Part shown: positions 1 through 5,612 of the stretch, one piece after another | Layout: the number at the start of each line of letters is the position of its first letter | Numbering within the stretch: the first letter of the stretch is position 1 | Assembly: GCA_944391265.1 (NCBI GenBank) | Contig: CALXSX010000083.1 | Location: 1-5,612, forward strand | Length of the DNA: 5,612 nt | From: an uncultured Clostridia bacterium | GTDB taxonomy: Bacteria > Bacillota > Clostridia > UBA1381 | Reading direction: 5' to 3' | The notes under the pieces: model-generated | Told to the model about the DNA's origin: nothing | Seen by the model: only the letters and a program-made list of their open reading frames with translations | The model's database searches: none | Translations under genes and position numbers: made by a program

Positions 1-411
1 GCTGCCATAGGCGTTGCGGCGCACGAGTGCGGCCATGCCATACAGTACGCGACGGGGTATGTGCCGATAAAGGTGCGAAACTCCATTGTTCCCGTCGTGA
101 ATATAGGAAACGCGCTGTCCATGCCGCTGTTTTTCATCGGTCTGCTCCTTGGAATGACGCATCTTGCTCTTGCAGGCGCGGCGCTCTTTGCGCTTGTGCT
201 CGTTTTTCAGCTTGTGACGCTGCCGGTTGAGTTCAACGCGAGCAGGCGTGCTATAAGCATTTTAGACAGCACAGACATGCTCTACGGCGATGAGCTGACA
301 GGCGCGAAAAAAGTCCTGACTGCCGCCGCCATGACGTACGTTGCCGCTGTTGCCGCAACGGCGCTTCAGCTTCTGAGGCTGCTGTTGATTGTGAACAGAA
401 GACGTGATTGA
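1..411 (+). CDS. Membrane zinc metallopeptidase, YugP-like (3' part)
   Basis: The frame is open from base 1 to TGA at 409-411, giving the last 136 residues of a protein whose start lies upstream of the window. Residues 8-12 are HECGH, the HExxH zinc-binding and catalytic motif, in the context AAHECGHAIQ. Two hydrophobic segments follow (about 36-52 and 55-75). The motif PVEFNASRRA follows, and its Glu77 resembles the third zinc ligand in the ExxA region of M48-type peptidases. A last hydrophobic stretch (about 105-131) ends in a basic RRR tail. This order fits the YugP / neutral zinc metallopeptidase family (Zn_peptidase_2), normally about 225-235 residues, so roughly 90 N-terminal residues are missing. 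It is probably an integral-membrane protease; the substrate is unknown. In many clostridia this gene sits between fmt and rsmB, as its right side does here. The family call is firm; the function in the cell is not known. Confidence 0.9.
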   Translation, partial: AAIGVAAHECGHAIQYATGYVPIKVRNSIVPVVNIGNALSMPLFFIGLLLGMTHLALAGAALFALVLVFQLVTLPVEFNASRRAISILDSTDMLYGDELTGAKKVLTAAAMTYVAAVAATALQLLRLLLIVNRRRD

Positions 412-419
412 GGGAAAGG
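411..419 (+). promoter_or_regulatory. Ribosome binding site for rsmB
   Basis: The purine-rich AGGGAAAGG overlaps the last base of the peptidase stop codon and lies ten bases before the TTG at 430. A second, closer GGAG (422-425) leaves only four bases. The frame upstream of 430 closes at the TGA at 409-411 and holds no other usual start codon. The pair therefore supports TTG at 430 as the true start. Confidence 0.6.
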
Positions 420-429
420 CTGGAGTTAT

Positions 430-1743
430 TTGGATAAGGCAAGGGACGCGGCGCTTCGTGCGCTGATAAAAATAGATTTTAAGGGCGCGTATTCAAATCT
501 CGCGCTGAAAAGCATACTTGCATGCCTTGACGCGCGTGACAAGGCGTTCGCATCAAGGCTTGTGTACGGATGCATATCGATGAAGATAAACCTCGACTAC
601 GTCATATCGCTTTTTTCGAGCGTTAAGGCGTCAAAAATGTCCGAGGCTGTTACGGAACTGCTCAGAATGGGAGCCTATCAGATGCTTTATATGGATAAGG
701 TTCCCGACAGCGCCGCGGTGAACGAGAGCGTAAAGCTTGCCGCAATGTACGCGCCGAAGGCAAAGGGATTTATAAACGGCGTGCTGCGGAGCGTTTCAAG
801 AAACAAGACCTGCCTTTCGTACCCGGAGGACAAAACAGAGCTTCTTAGAGTTAAGTATTCGTTTCCGAAGCTTTTGTGCAGCGAGCTTTTGTCGGAGTAC
901 GGAGAAGCAGGTGCGCAGGAGATAATGGCGGCTCTAAACGGTCAGCCGAAAACGGTTATCAGGGCGAACTGCCTTAAAAATTCAAGAGATGAGCTCCTTG
1001 GCATTTTACATGACAGGGGACTGACAGCCGCTGCGGAGGAGCTTTGTCCTATGGGAATATCTGTTTCCGGTCTCGATGTAGGCGAGAGCGGGGAGTACAG
1101 AAGCGGCAGGTTCACCGTTCAGGATACAGCGGCGCAGCTTGCATGCATTGTGCTTGACCCGAAAAGCGGAGACAGCGTTATAGATATGTGCGCGGCGCCG
1201 GGCGGCAAGACGACATATCTTGCCGAGCTCATGGGAAATACAGGCTCCGTGACGGCGTTTGACGTACACCCGCACAAAACTGAGCTCATAGAAAAGAACG
1301 CTGAAAGACTCGGAATCGATATAATTACAGCCTGCGCCGCAGACATGACTGTACATATGCCGTCGCTTGACGGCAGGGCGGACAGAGTGCTTGCCGATGT
1401 TCCGTGTTCCGGTACGGGAATAATAAGGAGAAAGCCGGACATAAAATGGAACAGGGAAAATCTTGACTCGCTCGGCGCGGTGCAAAGAAAAATCCTTGAA
1501 AATGCGCTTTGCTGTGTGAAGCCCGGCGGAAGCGTTGTTTACAGCACGTGCAGCATACTTGGCAGGGAAAACCTAAGCGTTGTGAAAGATGTGCTGAGCG
1601 GAAGAGATGATGTACGGCTGTGCGACATTTCACAGTATTTCCCGGCGGGGTATTCGGATACTCTTACAAGCGGGTATATCACTCTTTTGCCGCAGGGCGG
1701 AACGGACGGGTTTTTTATTTGCAAGTTAAGGAAAATAAAATGA
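430..1743 (+). CDS. rsmB: 16S rRNA (cytosine-5-)-methyltransferase RsmB
   Basis: A 437-residue protein, the usual RsmB length (about 430-450). By family knowledge it uses S-adenosylmethionine to make m5C at position 967 (E. coli numbering) of 16S rRNA in the cytoplasm. The N-terminal ~130 residues form the NusB-like RNA-binding domain, including the typical KGAYSNLAL near the start and FINGVLRSVSRN at 114-124. The Rossmann-type methyltransferase core has the SAM loop MCAAPGGKT (Cys254-Thr261). It also has both conserved cysteines: Cys326 in the PCSGTG motif IV, which assists product release, and Cys374 in YSTCS of motif VI, the expected nucleophile. The start is TTG. A later Met start would remove part of the NusB domain. 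The stop overlaps the rlmN start by four bases (ATGA), suggesting translational coupling. All catalytic residues are present and nothing looks broken. Confidence 0.95.
   Translation: MDKARDAALRALIKIDFKGAYSNLALKSILACLDARDKAFASRLVYGCISMKINLDYVISLFSSVKASKMSEAVTELLRMGAYQMLYMDKVPDSAAVNESVKLAAMYAPKAKGFINGVLRSVSRNKTCLSYPEDKTELLRVKYSFPKLLCSELLSEYGEAGAQEIMAALNGQPKTVIRANCLKNSRDELLGILHDRGLTAAAEELCPMGISVSGLDVGESGEYRSGRFTVQDTAAQLACIVLDPKSGDSVIDMCAAPGGKTTYLAELMGNTGSVTAFDVHPHKTELIEKNAERLGIDIITACAADMTVHMPSLDGRADRVLADVPCSGTGIIRRKPDIKWNRENLDSLGAVQRKILENALCCVKPGGSVVYSTCSILGRENLSVVKDVLSGRDDVRLCDISQYFPAGYSDTLTSGYITLLPQGGTDGFFICKLRKIK
1728..1732 (+). promoter_or_regulatory. Ribosome binding site deciding the rlmN start
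   Basis: AAGGA lies inside the end of rsmB, seven bases before the ATG at 1740. Its position favours 1740 over an in-frame GTG at 1620, which would add 40 residues lying wholly over the rsmB 3' end. Confidence 0.7.
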
Positions 1744-2777
1744 CAGATTTACTTGATTTAACATATGACGAGCTGAAAAGGCTTGTTTCGGACATGGGGG
1801 AGAGCTCATACAGGGCAGACCAGATATTCGCATGGCTTAGCAAGGGGATAGAGTCCTTTGACGATATGCGAAACGTCGGCAGGAGCCTCAGGGAGAAGCT
1901 TTCCGAAAACTACTTCGTGTACGCGCCGGAAATAGCGTTTAAGGCGCGCTCAAAAATCGACGGCACGGTAAAATACCTGTTTAGGCTCCGTGACGGAAAC
2001 TGCATAGAAACCGTTGTTATGAGATACGAGCACGGGCTTTCTGTGTGCGTGTCAACGCAGGTGGGCTGCCGGATGGGCTGTGCGTTCTGTGCGTCCACCA
2101 TAGGCGGCAGGGTAAGGAATATGACGGCAGGAGAAATACTGAGCCAGGTCATATTCGCGTCAAAGGATATGGGCGAGCGCATATCAAATATAGTGCTGAT
2201 GGGCATAGGTGAGCCGCTCGATAATTTTGAGAACGTGACCGCGTTTTTGAAAAACGTGACCCATCCTAAGGGCGTCAACATAGGCTGGCGGCATATAAGT
2301 CTTTCAACGTGCGGCATAGTTCCGAGGATAAGGGAGCTTGCCGACATGAAAACACAACTGAACCTTTGCATATCGCTCCACGCCGCGACAGATGAGGACA
2401 GGAGCAGGATAATGCCGATAAATAAAAGCTACGGCATAAACGAGCTTATCAGCGCGGCGAGGTATTATATAGAAAAAACAGGCAGACGCATTTCGTTTGA
2501 ATATTCGCTCATAAAAGGTGTAAACGATTCAAAATCACACGCGGCTCAGCTTGCGCGGCTTTTGTCTGGAATGAAGTGTCATGTAAACCTCATACCGGTC
2601 AACAAGGTTAAAGAGACAGGGCTTGAGAAAAGCGTGCGTGTGAACGAATTTAAAAAGTATCTTGAAGAGCATAAAATAAATGCTACGGTGAGGCGTGAGC
2701 TTGGCAGTGACATAAGCGCGTCATGCGGCCAGCTAAGAAAGCGCATATCTGAGGAAAAGCAGGAGGAGGTGTTTTAG
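1740..2777 (+). CDS. rlmN: 23S rRNA/tRNA adenine-C2 methyltransferase RlmN (radical SAM)
   Basis: A 345-residue protein, a typical RlmN length. By family knowledge it makes 2-methyladenosine at A2503 of 23S rRNA and at A37 of some tRNAs, using a [4Fe-4S] cluster and two SAM molecules. The N-terminal ~90 residues form the small accessory RNA-binding domain. The radical-SAM core carries CRMGCAFC, with cluster cysteines Cys110, Cys114 and Cys117 (CX3CX2C). Cys103 in SVCVSTQ corresponds to E. coli Cys118. MGIGEPLDN (154-162) is the conserved SAM-binding GEP region. Cys329 in SASCGQL matches the E. coli methyl-carrying Cys355. Having both mechanistic cysteines separates it from unrelated radical-SAM enzymes. 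Cfr, the C8-methylating relative that gives antibiotic resistance, is less likely because of the housekeeping operon position and the RlmN-like sequence. It overlaps rsmB by four bases and prpC by one. Confidence 0.96.
   Translation: MTDLLDLTYDELKRLVSDMGESSYRADQIFAWLSKGIESFDDMRNVGRSLREKLSENYFVYAPEIAFKARSKIDGTVKYLFRLRDGNCIETVVMRYEHGLSVCVSTQVGCRMGCAFCASTIGGRVRNMTAGEILSQVIFASKDMGERISNIVLMGIGEPLDNFENVTAFLKNVTHPKGVNIGWRHISLSTCGIVPRIRELADMKTQLNLCISLHAATDEDRSRIMPINKSYGINELISAARYYIEKTGRRISFEYSLIKGVNDSKSHAAQLARLLSGMKCHVNLIPVNKVKETGLEKSVRVNEFKKYLEEHKINATVRRELGSDISASCGQLRKRISEEKQEEVF
2764..2770 (+). promoter_or_regulatory. Strong ribosome binding site for prpC
   Basis: AGGAGGT is a consensus Shine-Dalgarno sequence inside the last codons of rlmN, six bases before the GTG at 2777. 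It decides the GTG start, which shares its G with the rlmN TAG stop (TAGTG). The strong site and the one-base overlap suggest coupled but efficient translation of the phosphatase. Confidence 0.8.
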
Positions 2778-3511
2778 TGGAGTTTGCATACTTAACCGAT
2801 ATAGGCAGAATCAAAAGGCAAAATGAAGACAGGGTGTTCATTCATCAGGACGTTCCGTTTTATGCTGTAGTCGCCGACGGCATGGGTGGTCATAACGCCG
2901 GCGAGGTCGCGAGCAAAATGGCTGTAGAAATAATAAGCGGCGAGCTTGACAAGGCGCCGAAAAACAAGTTCTGCGATTTTGAGGACAAGCTCCGTGACGC
3001 GTTCGTTCTCGCAAACAGGAAAATATTTAAGTACGCCGAGGAAAACCTCAAAATGCTTGGTATGGGCACTACGACCGTGACCGCCGTGATAAGCGGAGGA
3101 ACGCTGTATATAGCCAACGTCGGCGACAGCAGAGCGTATGTTATTGACTCCGGCGGCATAAGGCAGATTTCAAGAGACCATTCGTACGTGTGGATTCTTG
3201 TGGAAAGAGGAGAGATAACAAAGGAGCAGGCAAGAAAGCACCCGAAGCGAAACTACATAACGCGCGCTATGGGCACGGAGAAAAATGTGGTTGTCGACAC
3301 CTTTTGCCGCAGATACAGCGGCGAGATTGTACTGCTTTGTACGGACGGGCTGACAAATTTTGTTGATGACGAGGAAATACTGAGCGCCGTTGTTTCGGAG
3401 AAAACACTGCAGGATGCGGCGAGAAGGCTTGTTGACCTCGCAAATGAAAGAGGCGGCGGCGACAATATAACCGTTGCTCTTATGGGAGAGAAAATGTCAG
3501 ATAAAGCCTGA
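2777..3511 (+). CDS. prpC: PP2C-family Ser/Thr protein phosphatase PrpC (Stp)
   Basis: A 244-residue single-domain, soluble metal-dependent phosphatase; bacterial PrpC/Stp proteins are about 240-255. Conserved PP2C motifs appear in order: DIGRIKRQNEDR (Asp18), VADGMGGH (Asp34-Gly35, metal binding), GTTTV, NVGDSRAY (Asp117), RDHSYV, AMGT, LLCTDGL (Asp190) and GGGDNITV (Asp229). Asp18, Asp34, Asp190 and Asp229 are the expected residues coordinating the Mn2+/Mg2+ centre, so the enzyme should be active. There is no signal peptide or membrane segment. By family knowledge it removes phosphate from PrkC and from PrkC substrates. It sits directly before prkC, the standard cognate pairing. The GTG start is set by a consensus ribosome binding site and a one-base overlap with rlmN. 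Stop TGA is at 3509-3511. Confidence 0.96.
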   Translation: MEFAYLTDIGRIKRQNEDRVFIHQDVPFYAVVADGMGGHNAGEVASKMAVEIISGELDKAPKNKFCDFEDKLRDAFVLANRKIFKYAEENLKMLGMGTTTVTAVISGGTLYIANVGDSRAYVIDSGGIRQISRDHSYVWILVERGEITKEQARKHPKRNYITRAMGTEKNVVVDTFCRRYSGEIVLLCTDGLTNFVDDEEILSAVVSEKTLQDAARRLVDLANERGGGDNITVALMGEKMSDKA

Positions 3512-3548
3512 GCAGGGCTGACTGGATTCGATATAAATAAACCATGGA

Positions 3549-3553
3549 AAGGA
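3549..3553 (+). promoter_or_regulatory. Ribosome binding site deciding the prkC start
   Basis: AAGGA (within GGAAAGGA) lies eight bases before the ATG at 3562. The earlier in-frame ATG at 3544 has only A/T-rich sequence before it and no Shine-Dalgarno match. It would also place this site inside the coding region. The start at 3562 is therefore preferred and gives the usual short leader before the kinase domain. Confidence 0.7.
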
Positions 3554-3561
3554 ATAATAAC

Positions 3562-5565
3562 ATGAACGTAAACTTAGTTGGCAGGACTCTTGCCGGAAGG
3601 TACCATATATCAGAGCTTATCGGAACGGGGGGTATGGCAACCGTATACAAGGGAGAGTGCGAGCTTTTAAAGCGCGACGTTGCGGTGAAGGTGCTCAGAG
3701 ACAGTGTAAAGAGCGATGAGGAATCGCTTAGAAGCTTCAAAAAGGAAGCTCAGGCAGCAGCACAGCTCAGCCATAACAACATAGTATCGGTTTACGATGT
3801 AGGCGAAGAAGACGGGATAGATTATATCGTTATGGAGTATGTAAAGGGCGAGACTCTCAAGGAGTATATCAAAGAGCACGGGCCGCTGCCGTGGCAGGAG
3901 GCGTGCGATTTTTGCATACAGATATGCCAGGCGCTTGACGCCGCTCATTCAAAGGGCGTTATCCACAGGGATATAAAGCCGCAGAACATTCTTGTTACTG
4001 CCGAAAAAGAGCTTAAGGTGACAGATTTTGGCCTGGCAAGAGCAGCGGCGACAGAGACAATGTCGGTAGGCGGCGACGCCATGGGCTCTGTGCACTACAT
4101 TTCACCGGAGCAGGCAAGAGGCGGATACACGGACGCAAGGTCGGATTTATATTCGCTCGGAATAGTCCTGTTTGAAATGCTCACCGGCAAGGTTCCGTTT
4201 GACGGCGAGTCGGCAGTGGCAATCGCACTTATGCATATAGAAAAGGATATTCCAAATGTTCTGACATATAATCCTTCCGTGCCGGCAGACCTTGCAAAGG
4301 TTGTTTCAAAGGCGTGCGCGCGCGAGCAGATAGGCAGGTATCAGTCTGCGGCTGAGTTTGCAGACGATTTAAGGTCTGTTCTTTCCAGCCAGCCAATCGG
4401 CGACTACGAGCCGGTAGACGACGAAAGCCTCGGCGATACGAAAAAGTTCAGCCTCGACTATGACAGCGACGAGCAGGCTCCGGTTAAAAAGAAAAAGCAG
4501 AAAAAGCCAAAGTCACCGGAGCAGAAAAAAGCCGATAAGACCGCAACAGTGCTCGCATTCATCACAATAATAGTTTTGCTGCTTCTCGCGTTCGGCGGTT
4601 ACATGTTCCTGAAAAGAGGCTCAGGAGAGGTTGTAGTTCCCGATTTCAGAAATATGCTTCTTGAGGACGCGGTCGCGCTTGCGCAGGAGAAGGGAATAAC
4701 AATTTCAGACGAGCTTGAATACTCGCTTTCAGACGATGTCGAAGAGGGCAAAATAATTTCGCAGAATCCCGAGGCGAGAAGCTTTATAAACAGAGACGAG
4801 CCCGTTTTTGTCGTAGTCAGCATAGGCTCATCGGGCGGAAATATAGAAGTGCCCGGCGTTACAGGGCTTGATGCCTCGGAAGCGATAACGAGGATAATTG
4901 AAGCGGATTTGATGTATATATTAAACGAGGAGCCGAGCGAAACGGTGGAGAGCGGCAAGGTAATCCGCCAGTCACCGGAGGAGGGGACAAAGCTTAACAA
5001 GGACGACGTTGTCACGCTTCATGTGAGCACGGGAAAACCTGTTGCGTCGCCGACGCCTAACGTGCCGAAAACAGTCGTTGTGCCGTCGCTTTTAGGGCAG
5101 ACGCGTGACGAGGCTGAGAAGACGCTTATGCAGTGGGATTTAAAACTTATTTCCGTCAGCAAGAAAGACTCCGATATGCCTGAGGGCACGGTCATTTCTC
5201 AGAGCCCCGAAGCCGGAAAGCAGACGACAGAGGGAGCGAATGTTTCAATCGTTATAAGCTCCGGAAGACCGTCAGAGACAGAGGATTTTACACCGCCGAC
5301 AATGCCGCCGGAGCAAAGTGAGTCTACTCCGGAGAAGACTGAGAGCACCGGCCAGCTCAATACAAAAACCTTTACAATGCAGATTCCTGCCGGCGAAGGC
5401 GAAGCGCTTGTTAAAATAACGCTCGACGGAGATACAGTATATGAAAAAACAAAGGCTCGCGGCGAAACAGTCTCGATAGATTTAAGCGGCAGCGGCATAA
5501 AGAAGCTCGTTGCGTTCATCGACGGAAATATAGTTGCCGAGCAGAATGTAGATTTTGATGAATAA
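3562..5565 (+). CDS. prkC: Membrane Ser/Thr protein kinase PrkC/PknB with three PASTA repeats
   Basis: A 667-residue Hanks-type kinase from the preferred ATG at 3562 (673 if ATG 3544 is used). The cytoplasmic kinase domain (about 14-280) is complete: glycine loop GTGGMATVYKG (21-31), Lys43 in VAVKVL, HRDIKPQN with catalytic Asp137, DFG at 155-157 and SPEQARGG (181-188). An acidic stretch and a very basic lysine-rich segment (about 308-326) precede one membrane helix (about 328-350). Outside the cell are three PASTA repeats (about 356-422, 428-491, 504-568), each opening with a V-P motif and holding a QxPE-type turn. A Pro/Ser/Thr/Glu-rich linker (about 570-598) leads to a 69-residue beta-rich C-terminal domain. 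In this family the PASTA part binds muropeptides or lipid II and the kinase controls growth, cell-wall metabolism and dormancy exit. Its partner PrpC is directly upstream. B. subtilis PrkC has three PASTA repeats plus a C-terminal Ig-like domain and about 648 residues, so this is a similar architecture. Confidence 0.96.
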   Translation: MNVNLVGRTLAGRYHISELIGTGGMATVYKGECELLKRDVAVKVLRDSVKSDEESLRSFKKEAQAAAQLSHNNIVSVYDVGEEDGIDYIVMEYVKGETLKEYIKEHGPLPWQEACDFCIQICQALDAAHSKGVIHRDIKPQNILVTAEKELKVTDFGLARAAATETMSVGGDAMGSVHYISPEQARGGYTDARSDLYSLGIVLFEMLTGKVPFDGESAVAIALMHIEKDIPNVLTYNPSVPADLAKVVSKACAREQIGRYQSAAEFADDLRSVLSSQPIGDYEPVDDESLGDTKKFSLDYDSDEQAPVKKKKQKKPKSPEQKKADKTATVLAFITIIVLLLLAFGGYMFLKRGSGEVVVPDFRNMLLEDAVALAQEKGITISDELEYSLSDDVEEGKIISQNPEARSFINRDEPVFVVVSIGSSGGNIEVPGVTGLDASEAITRIIEADLMYILNEEPSETVESGKVIRQSPEEGTKLNKDDVVTLHVSTGKPVASPTPNVPKTVVVPSLLGQTRDEAEKTLMQWDLKLISVSKKDSDMPEGTVISQSPEAGKQTTEGANVSIVISSGRPSETEDFTPPTMPPEQSESTPEKTESTGQLNTKTFTMQIPAGEGEALVKITLDGDTVYEKTKARGETVSIDLSGSGIKKLVAFIDGNIVAEQNVDFDE

Positions 5566-5567
5566 AC

Positions 5568-5574
5568 GGGAAGG
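5568..5574 (+). promoter_or_regulatory. Ribosome binding site for rsgA
   Basis: GGGAAGG lies just after the prkC stop, seven bases before the ATG at 5582. It supports that start over an in-frame ATG at 5558, which overlaps the end of prkC and would add the eight residues MNKREGAV. Confidence 0.55.
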
Positions 5575-5581
5575 CGCTGTC

Positions 5582-5612
5582 ATGCTTGATGGTATAATAA
5601 CGAAGGGTATAG
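5582..5612 (+). CDS. rsgA: Ribosome small-subunit GTPase RsgA (first codons)
   Basis: Only ten codons are inside the window, reading MLDGIITKGI, and the gene runs off the right edge. This opening is typical of clostridial RsgA (YjeQ/CpgA), where a short beta-strand with I-x-K-G-I/V begins the N-terminal OB-fold. The position right after prkC is the conserved place for rsgA in Bacillota. The full protein would be about 290-300 residues, with an OB domain, a circularly permuted GTPase domain and a zinc-binding C-terminus that assists late 30S maturation; none of that is visible here. B. subtilis CpgA is reported as a PrkC phosphorylation substrate, which makes the adjacency meaningful. An alternative start at 5558 is possible. 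The call rests mostly on gene order plus these ten residues. Confidence 0.75.
   Translation, partial: MLDGIITKGI

Noticed and set aside
27..230. Short + strand open frame overlapping the peptidase in another frame
   Set aside because: The product is rich in Cys, Arg and Ala with no family features, while the overlapping frame carries HECGH and membrane segments typical of the YugP family.
1006..1485. Long open frames on the - strand over rsmB (and similar ones over rlmN, prpC and prkC)
   Set aside because: They lie antisense to well-supported genes, give Cys/Arg- or Ser/Thr-rich sequences without recognisable motifs, and have no convincing start signals. They are shadows of the real coding frames.
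1620..1739. In-frame GTG at 1620 that would extend RlmN by 40 residues at its N-terminus
   Set aside because: The extension lies fully over the rsmB 3' end, does not look like RlmN sequence, and the ATG at 1740 has a well-spaced AAGGA and an ATGA overlap.
3544..3561. ATG at 3544 as the prkC start (adds MERNNN)
   Set aside because: There is no Shine-Dalgarno sequence before it, whereas the ATG at 3562 has AAGGA eight bases upstream. It remains possible but is less likely.
4627..5265. Possible DNA tandem repeat in the 3' half of prkC
   Set aside because: The repetition is at the protein-domain level (three PASTA units of about 65 residues). The DNA copies are diverged, so it is not a nucleotide repeat.
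5566..5581. Possible terminator between prkC and rsgA
   Set aside because: The gap is only 16 bases, has no hairpin with a T-run, and carries the rsgA ribosome binding site.

Overview
The window is a densely packed stretch of chromosomal core genes, all on the + strand, from what looks like a member of the class Clostridia (Bacillota). The gene order supports this: zinc metallopeptidase, rsmB, rlmN, prpC, prkC, rsgA. It matches the conserved (priA-def-fmt-)rsmB-rlmN-prpC-prkC-rsgA(-rpe) cluster of Gram-positive bacteria, and the YugP-type peptidase just before rsmB is a clostridial arrangement. Other support is the strong Shine-Dalgarno sites, the PASTA-repeat kinase and the use of TTG and GTG starts. 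I cannot name a genus. Codon use is distinctive: ATA dominates for Ile and AGG/AGA for Arg, in DNA that looks close to half G+C by eye.

Layout: 1-411 is the 3' part of a membrane zinc metallopeptidase gene cut by the window edge. 430-1743 is rsmB (16S rRNA m5C methyltransferase, TTG start). 1740-2777 is rlmN (radical-SAM 23S rRNA/tRNA m2A methyltransferase). 2777-3511 is prpC (PP2C-family Ser/Thr phosphatase, GTG start). 3562-5565 is prkC (membrane Ser/Thr kinase with three PASTA repeats and an extra C-terminal domain). 5582-5612 is the first ten codons of rsgA (ribosome-assembly GTPase), cut by the right edge. Stop and start codons overlap at rsmB/rlmN (ATGA) and rlmN/prpC (TAGTG), and the other gaps are 16 to 50 bases. 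I see no terminator, so the genes are probably one operon with translational coupling.

Together the genes link ribosome modification and maturation (RsmB, RlmN, RsgA) with a phosphorylation switch that senses the cell wall (PrkC/PrpC). I found no RNA gene, mobile element, CRISPR array or clearly novel system. The points worth a second look are modest: an activation loop in PrkC with few phospho-acceptor residues, a beta-rich domain after the PASTA repeats, start-site choices, and the strong ATA/AGG codon preference.
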